DNA from: Mucor racemosus
Taxonomy: Eukaryota > Mucoromycota > Mucoromycetes > Mucorales > Mucoraceae
NCBI GenBank assembly: GCA_027405735.1
Contig: JAPEHQ010000015.1
Location: forward strand, 1,178,001-1,242,000
DNA length: 64,000 nucleotides
Reading direction: 5' to 3'
Part shown: positions 34,015 to 46,800 of the stretch, one piece after another
Layout of the letters: every line of letters starts with the position of its first letter
Position numbering within the stretch: position 1 is the first letter of the stretch
Program-made: the position numbers and the translations under genes
The notes under the pieces: model-generated
Database searches by the model: none
What the model saw: only the letters and a program-made list of their open reading frames with translations
What the model was told of the DNA's origin: nothing

Positions 34015-34330
34015 TGTACTGCGCAAGATGATTTTGTTGTGCCCAGGTGGGCTATACACTATAGCCTGATGAGTTGTTGCGCCCACTGAATAATGGCTAA
34101 AAAGATAACAAGGTGCGCATGGGCACAAAAAAAGAAACTGCACACGAGCATAACGAAAAGCCTGTTTGTGTAGAATTATAGATTCTGTCTATATGCATGA
34201 TGACATTAATCCCATGTGTGCATAATAATAGTAGAATTGCCCATAAGCATATCATTATCCCTATTTGCGCATAATAATAAAATCTGATCATAAGCATGAT
34301 GAGCTGATCGTATAGGCACTAATTGGTTGG
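34015..34330. repeat. Cluster of GCACA/TGTGC motifs, copy 2
   Basis: The counterpart of 22440-22775, with the same order of GTGCCC, GGGCACA and TGCGCATAA words. Confidence 0.5.
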
Positions 34331-35148
34331 TACATGAGCATCGTGCCGTTCTCAAAATTCCATTGCATTTTTTACTGGACTAATGGTGTTTTAATTACAT
34401 TTACTTTTATTGATATAGATTATAGATAATACAATCCAATACGTTTTTGATGTAGAGCAATACATGCAATTGCCAATATATTTACGATTATCATCATTTG
34501 TAAATTTGTTTATAGCTATAATGTTTGCAGCAACAATGGTTTTTGCTCGGGCATAAGCTTAAATAACACTTACTGCTATTAAATTTATATGCAAACCAAA
34601 TCTAAGATTATAGATTTTACTTTAACAAACATAAAATTTAAACAAATTAACCTTCTTCAAAGTTACTACTATGTTAGTTTACGATTGTCAGCTGTAAAAA
34701 GATTTGTTTTCAAATATAGCTACGATCAAAACTATGGTTATTAGGCAAGACATCAGATTATCCTTTTTTTGTGTTTCTATACCATTTGAAATTTTATCAC
34801 TTTTCTGGAACATTTCGTGGGTTTGTAGCCATTTCTAGCTTTTTATTGAGTAGATATAAATATCATTGCCTTCGATTTTATCTGGTAATCAAGAAATAAG
34901 TACGAAAATACAGTAGTAAATATTGATATTTGATCTTAGAATGCAGTTAAATGAAAATATCAGCCTTTAATATAACGACTGCTACCTATATTAAAAACAT
35001 TTGTCTCGTATGTTAGAATGTGCATTCAGATACAAGAAAAGAGTACCAGCTTAATAGTCTGATATACCTTATCAAACGGTGAATGTATCCTTGGATATGA
35101 AAACAAAAAGAGAGAAACAACACACGTAGAAAAGGATTTAAGGCTTTA

Positions 35149-35462
35149 TGATGTATCATTCTTAACCGGATGTCAAATCCAAAAGTAAAACAATAGTTCA
35201 GGAACCGAAATTCAAGTCTAATAAACATCAACGAAAACACGGTTGCAGCATGATATTACAGCATGGCATTAAAAAAGCTTAATGTTCCACCATCATGCCA
35301 CATTAGTATAATAGATAATACCTCCTATAGTCCTTATCATATCATCATTTCCCTCAACTCAATTAGTATGTAAATCCTCTTTATTTCCTTTTAATAAACG
35401 GAATCTCTTTACTTGATTAAATTTCTAGTTTTTATTTAACATAAACATATTCTGATAAATCA
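35149..35462 (+). repeat. Solo LTR-like unit, family F, copy 2
   Basis: About 314 bp, 'tgatgtatca' to 'tgataaatca', nearly the same as 5053-5372. The five bases on each side (CTTTA and CGTTA) differ at one position. B copies 2 and 4 lack the insertion at this point, so it entered copy 3 after the copies separated. The single-LTR state suggests recombination between LTRs. Confidence 0.65.
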
Positions 35463-36437
35463 CGTTACATTATGTAGCACAATTAAAATCCTGCTAAATT
35501 GCACATTTCAGCCAATGTAAAATCAATATTACAGCGCATGCACTATAAACTAAACAAAATTATAGGCAATATCTGTTATCATAGAAACATACTTTTTTCT
35601 ACCAGAAAAACCATCTGTCATATCATACATTTATTAAAAAATTGCAAAAGGGAGCCCGTAGAGCGACGCCGTAATTGAGCATAGCAAGATTGAACAGCTA
35701 AGTCTCTTATACTATGGTATATATCAAAGTTTTAAATAAAAATGCGTTTTTTTTTCAAACTTTTCTTATATTTAACCATATAAGGTCTGAAAATTCAGAC
35801 TTTGTAGCGGACATTTTCGGGATCCATTTTACCCTTACCAACATTCATGATTTTGATCAAAAATCAGAAAAATTAAATTTTGATACCAAAATCAACGTTT
35901 AAATATACTACATTGTGAGAGAAAATTGTAGCCATAGCTGATACGCATTTGATAAAAGCTTAATATCAAATGTTAGGTAATGAAACTTTGTACTTTTCCC
36001 CCAAAAACGGATTTTTGGTTAAAGGATTTTCATGTCATATTTTGCAATAGAAATGTTTATTTTTTTTTGAGCAAATAGAGCGCTAGATTCCGTATATTTG
36101 TGTACTTTTTTTTTTATAATTGGTAGTATAATTAACTCTAGATTTGCAAAATCAGAAAAAAAAAATTAAAAAACGTCAAAATTGAAGATTTGGACAAGAA
36201 TAATTTTCGAAATTAATATTCCGCTTATAAGCCTTGTAAGTCTTAAAAATAAGAGATTTTATAATACTTGAAAACTTTTTCAAGAATTTACGATGCTGTA
36301 CCCACTTGATTCAAGCTTATTACTGTAAACCTTTATACATTTTAATATTTTGTGGTAGTTTATTTGATGATAATATAGTCTTACTTTATAATTATTGCGC
36401 TAGAGGTGATTTACATTAAGTTTTTTTTTACTCTTAC

Positions 36438-36663
36438 CTCTCCAATATCATAAACATAAACATGGCCATCACTGGAACCTATTGCCGCCTTTTTTTCCTC
36501 TTTGTCCCAAGCCAATTTAATCAATCCTTTACCGGAACTAACTTAAGTACCTACAGATGGTTCCTCGATATTTTCATTCAAATTCGATAAATTAAATTGA
36601 CTTGTTCCATCAACAGTAGTATCAAATGTATCATCAGTCCACCTTATGATAAATGTCGCCAAT
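36438..36663 (-). pseudogene. Captured dynein intermediate chain exon, copy 3
   Basis: Same exon as the other copies (DGTSQFNLSNLN..GTStopVSSGKGLIKLAWDKE..AIGSSDGHVYVYDIGE). It shares with copy 1 the TAA after ST/GT, so both come from an already broken parent. The splice acceptor TTTCAG and donor GTAAGA are kept. Confidence 0.7.
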
Positions 36664-37084
36664 CTGAAATCAGAAACATCCCATTGTCATTGTTATAAGC
36701 TATGAAAAGCTTAATTTTTAATAATACAGCAATCAAATAAAAGACAAAATGATACTAATCGCATATGGTGAGTATTCAACATCTAGTTGAGTTTAATGAA
36801 GAATGATTTTGAATCCTTTTGAAACTCCTGAAGCAAACACAACATCTTGGTCCTGTAATTTCTATCCATCAAAATGTCACGATTTTCACCACACAATGAA
36901 AGCACCTTTTATCAATCTTGACCTCGTTTTACATTGAGTATCAGTTTTTTACCAGTTGTATTTCCCCTGATCCATTAATATTCAGCCATATTGAACGATG
37001 ATTCGTAGCGTTTTCAAAAAAAAAAGAATAAATGCTTCAAGAGTTTTTTACATATTAAATTATGCGATTTAGTAGCAATTGGCC

Positions 37085-37330
37085 AGTGCGCTTATATTCT
37101 GGTATTAATACTTCTATTTTACAAGAGATATCCATGGTCTATAGAACAAAGTGACATTTTCTTGGAAGATATTTCGTAATTCGACTCAATATTAGGCAAA
37201 AAGTTCGAAACTAATTTAAAATCATTTGAAACCTACTTTCAATTTATGGCATCTTGCAACTATAAAAAATATGGCATACTTCCAATTCTAAAAACCATCA
37301 ACTGAGCCCATATCTTAATTTACTTTACTT
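37085..37330 (+). repeat. Repeat A fragment, copy 5
   Basis: Matches the later part of repeat A, with 'gtgcgcttatattctggtat' and 'ttcgactcaatatt' as in the other A copies. It abuts the end of B copy 3. Confidence 0.6.
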
Positions 37331-38369
37331 CCTTGAAGCCGCTGGTATTCTCGTTTACGAGTTTCCTCGTAAGTTACATTATATATATATATATACGTTC
37401 GAAATGCGTAAATATCCCTCTGAAATATATATAAAGAATGATCAAAATCTAATACTCACGTATGCAGATTTCGTAAATATGCATTTGTAGAACCTCACTA
37501 GCTTGTGTTTTGAATGCATATTTTTGTTTACATGTACATATTGCATAAATCAAGATCGAGTTTACTTGGTAGATTATGTGTAACTGGTTTGTCAAAGATA
37601 AATAGAACAACAAGTGAGTTTCCAAGCAAAGTTTAGCTTACCTTCAGTGTGATTCTGTACATCTGCCAGTAAGGCCGAGTTTAGATACTCGCATTACAAA
37701 ATTGGGATGTTTGTACAACGTACATAACAAACGGAAAACACAACTTGATCATAGTTTATAATGGTTTAGCATGAATATCAATACAAGAAAATGACATCAG
37801 ACATTTGTTATTGAATATAATTTATATTAGTAAATGTTTGGATCAACATGATCGTATACAAATAACTGCCCTGGAAAAGAAAAATTGATAGACGGGAATA
37901 ATGGGATAAAACTAATTACTTTTTGAGTAACTTGATTACTTAAACCAATAATGAACACACACAATGCAGGTGTTACTGTTACTCAATATATCAAATTAAA
38001 TGAACAAAAGTAATGCAATCTGTACAAGAGAGCAAACATTAATGTAAATGTAGTGATATTAGAAACAAATACCCAACAAATAAATCTGTAAATGTCATGA
38101 TCTATGTTTGTTTGATGCAGCAAGAAAAAAAAAAGTAATTGTAGTTTTATATAATCACATGTTGATCCATATATCGTGCCTCGTGCAAAACACAAATCAG
38201 TACAGTCATTTGGTACAACAACAAATTTACAGAAAAAAATATTCATAGGGGAAGAATAAGAGCTGTATTTACAACAAAAGGGAAGCAATCTTCTTTGATT
38301 GCTTTGTAATAGGGAGGTTGTTTTGAAATTAGGGGATATTTACAATATGAATATATAATGGGTAAGTAA
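37331..38369. other. Spacer and 3' region of the Nem1-like gene
   Basis: A TA microsatellite lies at 37380-37395. The right part is probably 3' untranslated sequence of the following minus-strand gene. An open frame at 37983-38288 is Cys/Phe-rich without family match and is not called. Confidence 0.4.
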
Positions 38370-39247
38370 TTAGATGTGTTTGGGATCTCTCAAGCTTAAA
38401 ATACTCCGAACATCAGCAGTAAAACGCAATGCATCTAATAATGGTAATAAATCTAAAAGGCAATCATCTTTAGGGTTTGAAATCCAAGTTGGTAATGGAA
38501 TTGCATTTTCTTGACACAACTCATACGCCGAAGGACTATTATCAATCAAACAAACTTTAGATAAGTCTGATTCAGCAATTGAAATGTCTTTTAAAAAGTT
38601 TCCATTCTTGAGCAAACAAGACTAATTATGTGAGAAGATGGTGAATATAAATATTTGTTATAGCATTGTTTTTTTTTTTTTTTTACCTGTCTAAAATAGC
38701 GTTGGCTAATAAATGTTTGATCTTGGTCCAGCCAGTCAATAACAGGGTCAGCGTATTCTGACATGGAAGCAGTGAAAATGACCACTTTATACCACTGACT
38801 TATCTATACAGGAAACGTTAAAAACTATATATATACATGTATATATATATGTATATATATATATTTTTGCAAATAAAGTAACTTTACAGTAGATAAAAAG
38901 AAATCAACATGTGGTCTTTTATAAACTTCATATAAAATGCTTTGTCTATCACTAGTAACTTCAATTGTCTTCTTTTTTATAGACGCATTTACAGTCGGTT
39001 CAGTTGTTCCTAGTCTAACAGAATGAACAAGAGTTTCATCTAGATCTAGTACGAGAGTTTTCCCTTTATAATATTGAAGCCCTATTGAGTTATGCACTGT
39101 TGTAGATGGTTTTGTAACAGGAGTTTGAGTTTTAATGAATATGATGGATTGAATGTATTTGTATAGAAAAGTGAATAATTGGTACAATTGTTGAAATATT
39201 AAAGGTCTCGTAGTCGTTGTAGTGCCTGTCGTACTAGTTTTTGGCAT
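38370..39247 (-). CDS. Nem1/CTDNEP1-type nuclear-envelope protein phosphatase
   Basis: Three exons (38888-39247, 38687-38803, 38370-38621) join in phase to 242 aa. Members with Spo7 dephosphorylate lipin (Pah1) to control phosphatidate use and nuclear membrane growth. The catalytic HAD motif is VLDLDETLVHS with D68 and D70; VVIFTASM and CLIDNSPSAY follow. The C-terminal LLDLLPLLDALRFTADVRSILS is very close to CTDNEP1/Dullard. A hydrophobic stretch at about residues 16-38 (LIFQQLYQLFTFLYKYIQSIIFI) is the expected membrane anchor. It is shorter than yeast Nem1 and similar in size to animal CTDNEP1. It is divergently arranged with the NT-C2 gene, 321 bp apart. Confidence 0.92.
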
Positions 39248-39568
39248 TTTTTTTTATTGTAAATGAAGGAAGAAAGAAGAATAAAAAGCAATGTTTTCAC
39301 TTTGAAATTGCTTTAACAGTGACGTATATTTTAGTACATTTAAATCAAGGTGAAATATAAGCATATTTACCCGCTTAAATTGATAGTTTATATACGCACG
39401 ACAAGGTTAAATTACTGTGTTGATCAAATAATAAAGGCTGAGCAAACTTGCTATTTATTTATCTTTGCCCCTTCCCTTCTTCCCCATCCTTTTTTTTCTT
39501 CTTCTTCTTGTTCTTGTTCTTGTTTGCTCCTCAATTTGATATTTAACATTTCGATCATTTAAGACATC

Positions 39569-40524
39569 ATGTTGACTCCTTTCACACATCTCTTTATATC
39601 AAAAAACCGCAAAATAAATTTCGAATTATCACTTATTATTCGAGATTTAGCAAATGTACCGCTTGTAAGTGGTTATTATTATGTCAATTGGAAGCTAAAA
39701 AATGCCTCGCATACGACAGGCACAACAGAAAGGTAAGAAATTTGCATGCATATTTCATTTGGACGATCTTTAAAGATTTTTTTCTTGATATAGAATACAT
39801 ATAAAAGATCACCAAATTACTTGGAATCACCCAATCAATACAATGATACAATTAGTAATTAATAAACAGCAAGTACTCAACGATTGCGAGTTGAAATTAG
39901 ACATTTATCAAAAAGGCGGTAAAGAAATTGGAACATTATCCATAAATTTATCTGAATACGCTGGTTCAGGAGTAACAACTGAACGATACCTGTTACAAAA
40001 TTGTAAATTTAATTCGACTATTAAGGTATAATAACATCATCGAAGATTGTACCAATGTATCAACCTTACTAAGTTTATCTTGTTTATTATTATTTGTATC
40101 ACTTGTATAACAGCTATCATTACGGATGAATATAAAACCCGATTCCACACCAAACCAACCAACATCATACCCACAGTTTCAAACGTAATGTGAAATAACA
40201 AATGTGTAACACATGTCAAAATTAAAGAAATATCATTTTATAGGCCACCAATATCGAGAAAACAAATTTTCAAAGATATACCAACTGTAATTCAAGAAAG
40301 AAAAGAACGAAGCAAAAAAGTAGATTTACCTCCTCCTATACTCACAATTCGCAAATCTCAATCAGTCATGTCCTTGGTAAGTTCGTTAGTAACAATCCAA
40401 ACTATTCAATGTACTTAGTTTTATTGTATAGCCGAGGTTTTGTAAATTACAGACATCTTGTGAAGAGCCTTCTCCAGTTGATGTTGTAGAGAGATTGTTT
40501 GCTGTACGAGTTGAGCCTGTCTGA
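39569..40524 (+). CDS. NT-C2 (EEIG1/EHBP1-type N-terminal C2) domain protein
   Basis: Five exons (39569-39732, 39794-40025, 40114-40184, 40244-40376, 40432-40524) join in phase to 230 aa. Residues about 1-140 match the NT-C2 fold: KINFELSLIIRDLANVPLVSGYYYVNWKL, then HQITWNHPINTMIQLV, then ELKLDIYQKGGKEIGTLSINLSEYA and YLLQNCKFNSTIKLSLRM. These domains bind membranes or Rab/actin partners. The C-terminal 90 residues are basic, proline-containing and probably disordered. Fungal homologues are little studied. Exons 3-5 rest on phase and length only. Confidence 0.78.
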
Positions 40525-40862
40525 AAAGAGCTTATATACCAATGTGAATGGGCTTTCAAACAACATACACAGGAGTCACATAATGTGTTAGTTGCACTAT
40601 AGCTTTAGGCCCTCGTTTTGCATCTTTTATAACTGGAAATTTTTTTTATAACGCAGCTATTTTTGCTTGCTTATTTCCATAATCATTTTCATTTTCTTCA
40701 AGAAAACAATATCAATAAACGTTTGAAAAAAAATACTACATTTTTCTTTAAATATCATTGTTTAGGTAAATATAATTAACAGTGATTAATACACGTTAAT
40801 CACCAGAGAAAAAACTCTTTAAAGGTATTAACCATTTGTCAAAAAAATTAAAAAATCAGATT
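40525..40862. other. Intergenic, NT-C2 to PRP8
   Basis: AT-rich. Contains an AATAAA word near 40714-40719, which may end the NT-C2 transcript, and the PRP8 promoter. No gene was seen. Confidence 0.4.
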
Positions 40863-43800
40863 ATGGCAAATAACGACTCGGGAGTACCTATCCCTGTTGG
40901 TGGGGCACCATCTGCATATTCAAATCAATACGATCAATATGCTTATGAATCAAATCCTCAAACAGAAAAGTCTCAACAAGACAAGTTGAAAGAAAAAGCT
41001 AGAAAATGGCAGCAATTACAAAATAAACGCTATGGTGAAAAGAGAAAATTTGGTATATATCTATCACTAAACTGCGCCACGAAAGATTGAAAACTAACTT
41101 GATTCAAATAACAGGCTTCATTGAACATGAAAAAGCTGATATGCCTCCTGAGCACCTTCGTAAAATCATCAAGGATCATGGTGATATGACAGCAAAGAAG
41201 TTTAGACATGATAAGCGTATTTATTTAGGTGCTCTCAAATATGTTCCTCATGCTGTTCTCAAATTATTGGAAAATATGCCAATGCCTTGGGAACAAGTTA
41301 GAGAAGTAAATGTCTTGTATCATATTACTGGTGCAATTACTTTTGTTAATGAAATCCCTTGGGTTATCGAACCTGTTTACATTGCTCAATGGGGTTCTCA
41401 ATGGATTATGATGCGTAGAGAAAAGCGTGACAGAAGACATTTCAAACGTATGCGTTTCCCTCCATTTGATGACGAAGAACCTCCTCTTGATTATGGTGAC
41501 AATATTATGGATGTTGAACCTTTGGAAGCTATTCAAATGGAATTAGATGAAGAAGAAGATGAAGCAATTTACGATTGGTTTTATGATAACAAGCCTTTAA
41601 TGGATACTAAATTTGTTAATGGATCAACTTATCGTAAATGGCGTCTTGATTTACCCATCATGTCAACTTTATATCGTGTTGCTCATCAATTATTATCTGA
41701 TCTCAATGATAAAAACTACTTTTATCTCTTTGATCTCAATTCATTCTTCACTGCTAAAGCCTTGAGTATGGCTATTCCAGGTGGTCCCAAGTTTGAACCT
41801 TTGTATCGTGATATGGATACTGCTGATGATGATTGGAATGAATTTAACGATATTAACAAGATTATTATTCGTCAACCTGTTCGTACTGAATACAAGATTG
41901 CTTTCCCATTCTTGTATAACTCTCTTCCTCGTAGTGTTAAGGTTTCTTGGTACCATTATCCCACTGTTGTCTTTATTCGTACTGAAGATCCTGATCTCCC
42001 TGCTTTCTATTTCGATCCTATTATCAACCCCATCTCTTCTCGTAATGTAGATGCTGCTAGTAAGGAACATGAAGATGAAATCTTTGGTGACAATGAAGAA
42101 GATACCGATTTTACTTTGCCTGGCCATGTTGTTCCATTCTTGGATGATACTGATCTTTATACTGATAACACTTCTAATGCCATTTCTCTTTATTGGGCTC
42201 CTCATCCTTTCGATAAGAGATCTGGTCGTACTCGTCGTGCTCAAGATGTTCCTTTAGTCAAAAGCTGGTACCTTGAACATTGTCCTGCTGGTCAACCTGT
42301 CAAAGTCCGTGTTTCTTACCAAAAATTGCTCAAATGTTACGTTTTGAATGCTCTTCATCAACGTCCTCCCAAGGCATTGAACAAAAAGTATCTTTTCCGT
42401 AGTCTTAAATCAACAAAGTTCTTCCAAACTACTCAAATTGATTGGGTTGAAGCCGGTCTTCAAGTTTGTCGTCAAGGTTACAACATGTTGAATCTTTTGA
42501 TTCACAGAAAGAATCTTAACTACCTTCATCTTGATTACAATTTCAACTTGAAGCCTGTCAAAACTTTGACTACCAAGGAAAGAAAGAAATCTCGTTTCGG
42601 TAATGCTTTCCATTTGTGTAGAGAAATCTTGCGTTTGACCAAGTTAATTGTCGATTCTCATGTTCAATATCGTCTTGGTAATGTGGATGCTTTCCAATTA
42701 GCTGATGGTTTGCAATACATTTTTTCTCATGTTGGTCAATTGACCGGTATGTATCGTTACAAGTATCGTTTGATGAGACAAATTCGTATGTGTAAGGATT
42801 TGAAGCATTTGATCTACTACCGATTCAACACTGGACCTGTTGGTAAAGGTCCTGGTGTAGGTATTTGGGCCCCTGGATGGAGAGTTTGGCTTTTCTTTAT
42901 GCGTGGTATTGTGCCTTTGCTTGAACGTTGGTTAGGTAACTTGCTTGCCCGTCAATTCGAAGGTAGACATTCCAAGGGTATCGCCAAAACTGTCACCAAG
43001 CAACGTGTTGATTCTCATTATGATTTGGAATTGAGAGCTGCTGTTCTTCATGATATTATGGATGCTATGCCTGAAGGCATCAAGGGCAATAAGTCTCGTA
43101 CTATTCTTCAACATCTTTCTGAAGCTTGGAGAGCTTGGAAGGCTAATATTCCTTGGAAGGTTCCTGGTATGCCTGCTCCTATTGAAAATATGATCTTGCG
43201 TTATATCAAGGCCAAGGCAGATTGGTGGACTAGTGTTGCTCATTATAATCGTGAACGTATTAGAAGAGGTGCTACTGTTGATAAGACTATTTGTCGTAAG
43301 AATTTGGGTCGTTTAACTCGTCTTTGGCTTAAGGCCGAACAAGAACGCCAACACAACTATCTCAAGGATGGTCCTTATATCACTGCTGAAGAAGCTGTTG
43401 CTATTTATACATCTACTGTTCATTGGCTCGAAAGTAGAAAATTCTCTCCTATTCCTTTCCCTCCTCTTTCCTACAAGCATGATACTAAATTGCTTATTCT
43501 TGCTCTCGAACGTCTTCGTGAAGCTTACTCTGTTCAAGGTCGTTTGAATCAAAGTCAAAGAGAAGAATTAGGTTTGATTGAACAAGCTTACGATAATCCT
43601 CATGAAGCTCTTTCTCGTATTAAGCGTCTTCTTTTGACTCAACGTGCTTTCAAGGAAGTTGGTATTGAGTTCATGGATCTTTACTCTCATTTGATTCCTG
43701 TTTATGATATTGAACCTCTCGAAAAGATTACTGATGCTTACCTCGATCAATACTTGTGGTATGAAGCTGATAAGCGTCATCTCTTCCCTGCTTGGATCAA

Positions 43801-46800
43801 ACCTTCTGATTCTGAGCCCCCACCATTGTTGGTTTACAAGTGGTGTCAAGGTATTAACAATTTGACTGATGTATGGGATACTACTGAAGGTCAATGTAAT
43901 GTTATGATGGAAACTACCTTTAGTCGTGTTTATGAAAAGATTGATCTCACTTTGTTGGGTCGTCTCTTGCGTCTTATTTTGGATCATAATTTAGCTGATT
44001 ATGCAACTGCAAAGAATAACGTTGTGTTGAATTACAAGGATATGAACCATGTTAATGCATTTGGTTTGATTCGTGGTCTTCAATTTGCTTCCTTCATCTT
44101 CCAATACTATGGTCTTGTTTTGGATCTTTTGGTTTTAGGTCTTCACCGTGCTAGTGAAATGGCAGGTCCTCCTCAATTGCCCAACGATTTCTTGCAATAT
44201 CGTGATGTTGATACTGAAACTCGCCATCCTATTCGTTTGTATTCTCGTTATATTGATAGAATTCACATCTTCTTCCGTTTCACTGCTGATGAAGCACGTG
44301 ATCTCATTCAACGTTATTTGACTGAACACCCTGATCCTAACTTTGAGAACATTGTGGGTTACAACAACAAGAAATGCTGGCCTCGTGATTGTCGTATGCG
44401 TTTGATGAAGCATGATGTCAATTTGGGTCGTGCTGCTTTCTGGGATATCAAGAATCGCCTTCCTCGTTCATTAACTACCATTGAATGGGAGAACAGTTTT
44501 GTTAGTGTTTATTCCAAGGATAACCCGAACTTGCTCTTCTCTATGAGTGGTTTCGAGATCCGTATCTTGCCCAAGATTAGAAGTATGAATGAAGAATTCA
44601 CTTTGAAGGATGGTGTTTGGAATTTGGTTAATGAACAAACCAAGGAAAGAACTGCTCAAGCATATTTGCGTGTAGATCAAGAATCTATGGACAAATTCCA
44701 TAATCGTATTCGTCAAATCTTGATGGCTTCAGGTAGTACCACTTTCAGTAAGATTGCCAACAAATGGAACACTGCTTTGATCGGTTTAATGACCTATTAT
44801 CGTGAAGCTGTTGTTCACACTCGTGAATTATTGGATTTACTTGTCAAATGTGAAAACAAGATTCAGACTCGTGTCAAGATTGGTCTTAATTCCAAGATGC
44901 CTTCTCGTTTCCCTCCTGTTGTATTCATGACCCCCAAGGAATTGGGTGGTCTCGGTATGCTTTCTATGGGTCATGTATTGATCCCTCAATCTGATTTACG
45001 TTGGTCCAAGCAAACTGATACTGGTATTACTCATTTCCGTTCTGGTATGAGCCATGATGAAGATACTTTGATCCCTAATTTGTATCGTTACATTCAATCT
45101 TGGGAATCTGAATTTGTTGATTCTAAGCGTGTTTGGGCTGAGTATGCATTGAAGCGTCAAGAAGCTAATGCTCAAAACAGACGTTTGACATTGGAAGATT
45201 TGGAAGATTCTTGGGATCGTGGTATTCCTCGTATTAATACTCTTTTCCAAAAGGATCGTCATACTCTTGCTTACGATAAGGGTTGGCGTGTACGTACTGA
45301 TTTTAAACAATATCAAGTTCTTAAGAATAATCCTTTCTGGTGGACTCATCAACGTCATGATGGTAAACTTTGGAATTTGAATAATTATCGTACCGATATG
45401 ATCCAAGCTTTAGGTGGTGTAGAAGGTATTTTAGAACATACTCTTTTCAAGGGTACTGGTCATACATCATGGGAAGGTCTTTTCTGGGAAAAGAGTAGTG
45501 GTTTTGAACAATCCATGGCATCCAAGAAACTTACCAATGCTCAAAGATCCGGTTTGAATCAAATTCCTAATCGTCGTTTCACTCTTTGGTGGAGTCCTAC
45601 AATCAATCGTGCTAATGTTTATGTTGGTTTCCAAGTTCAACTTGATTTGACTGGTATTTTCATGCATGGTAAGATTCCTACTCTCAAGATCTCACTTATC
45701 CAAATTTTCCGTGCACATTTGTGGCAAAAGATTCACGAAGCATTGACCATGGATTTTGCTCAAGTATTCGATCGCGAATTAGAAGCTCTTCAAATTGAAA
45801 CTGTTCAAAAGGAAACTATTCATCCTAGAAAGTCTTACAAGATGAACTCATCTGCCTCTGATATTCTTTTGTTTGCTGCCTACAAGTGGCCCGTCTCTCG
45901 TCCTTCTCTCTTGAATGATCCCAAGGATGTTATGGAAGGTCCTACAACTACTAAATACTGGCTCGATATTCAATTGAGATGGGGTGATTTCGATTCTCAT
46001 GATATTGAAAGATACACTCGTGCTAAATTCTTGGATTACACTACTGATAACATGAGTATTTATCCTTCACCTACAGGCTTAATGGTTGGTGTTGATCTTG
46101 CTTACAACATGTACTCTGCTTATGGTAATTGGATTCCTGGTATGAAGCCTCTTGTTCAACAAGCTATGGGTAAGGTCATGAAGGCCAATCCTGCTTTGTA
46201 TGTTCTTCGTGAACGTATTCGTAAGGCTCTTCAATTGTATTCATCTGAACCTACTGAACCCTATTTGTCTTCTACTAATTACGGTGAATTGTTCAGTAAT
46301 CAAATCATTTGGTTTGTTGATGATACCAATGTTTATCGTGTTACTATTCACAAGACATTCGAAGGTAATTTGACTACCAAGCCTATTAACGGTGCTATTT
46401 TCATTTTCAATCCTCGTACTGGTCAACTCTTCTTGAAGATTATTCATACATCTGTATGGGCAGGTCAAAAGCGTCTTGGTCAATTGGCTAAATGGAAGAC
46501 TGCAGAAGAAGTAGCAGCTTTAATTCGTTCTTTGCCCGTTGAAGAACAACCCAAGCAAATTATCGTTACTAGAAAGGGTATGTTGGATCCTTTGGAAGTT
46601 CATTTGCTTGATTTCCCTAATATTGTCATTAAGGGTTCCGAACTCCAATTGCCTTTCCAAGCCTGTCTTAAGGTAGAGAAGTTTGGTGATTTGATTTTGA
46701 GAGCTACTGAACCTCAAATGGTTTTGTTCAATTTATATGATGATTGGCTTAAGACTTTCTCATCCTATACCGCTTTCTCTCGTTTGGTTCTTATTTTGCG

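Larger units (their letters stand above)
33990..37070 (+). repeat. Repeat B, copy 3
   Basis: The longest uninterrupted match to copy 2, including the GCACA block (34015-34330), the 'gtagagcgacgccgtaattg' segment, the dynein exon (36438-36663) and the tail with 'aacatcttggtcctg'. It carries a nested LTR-like unit at 35149-35462. Confidence 0.78.
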
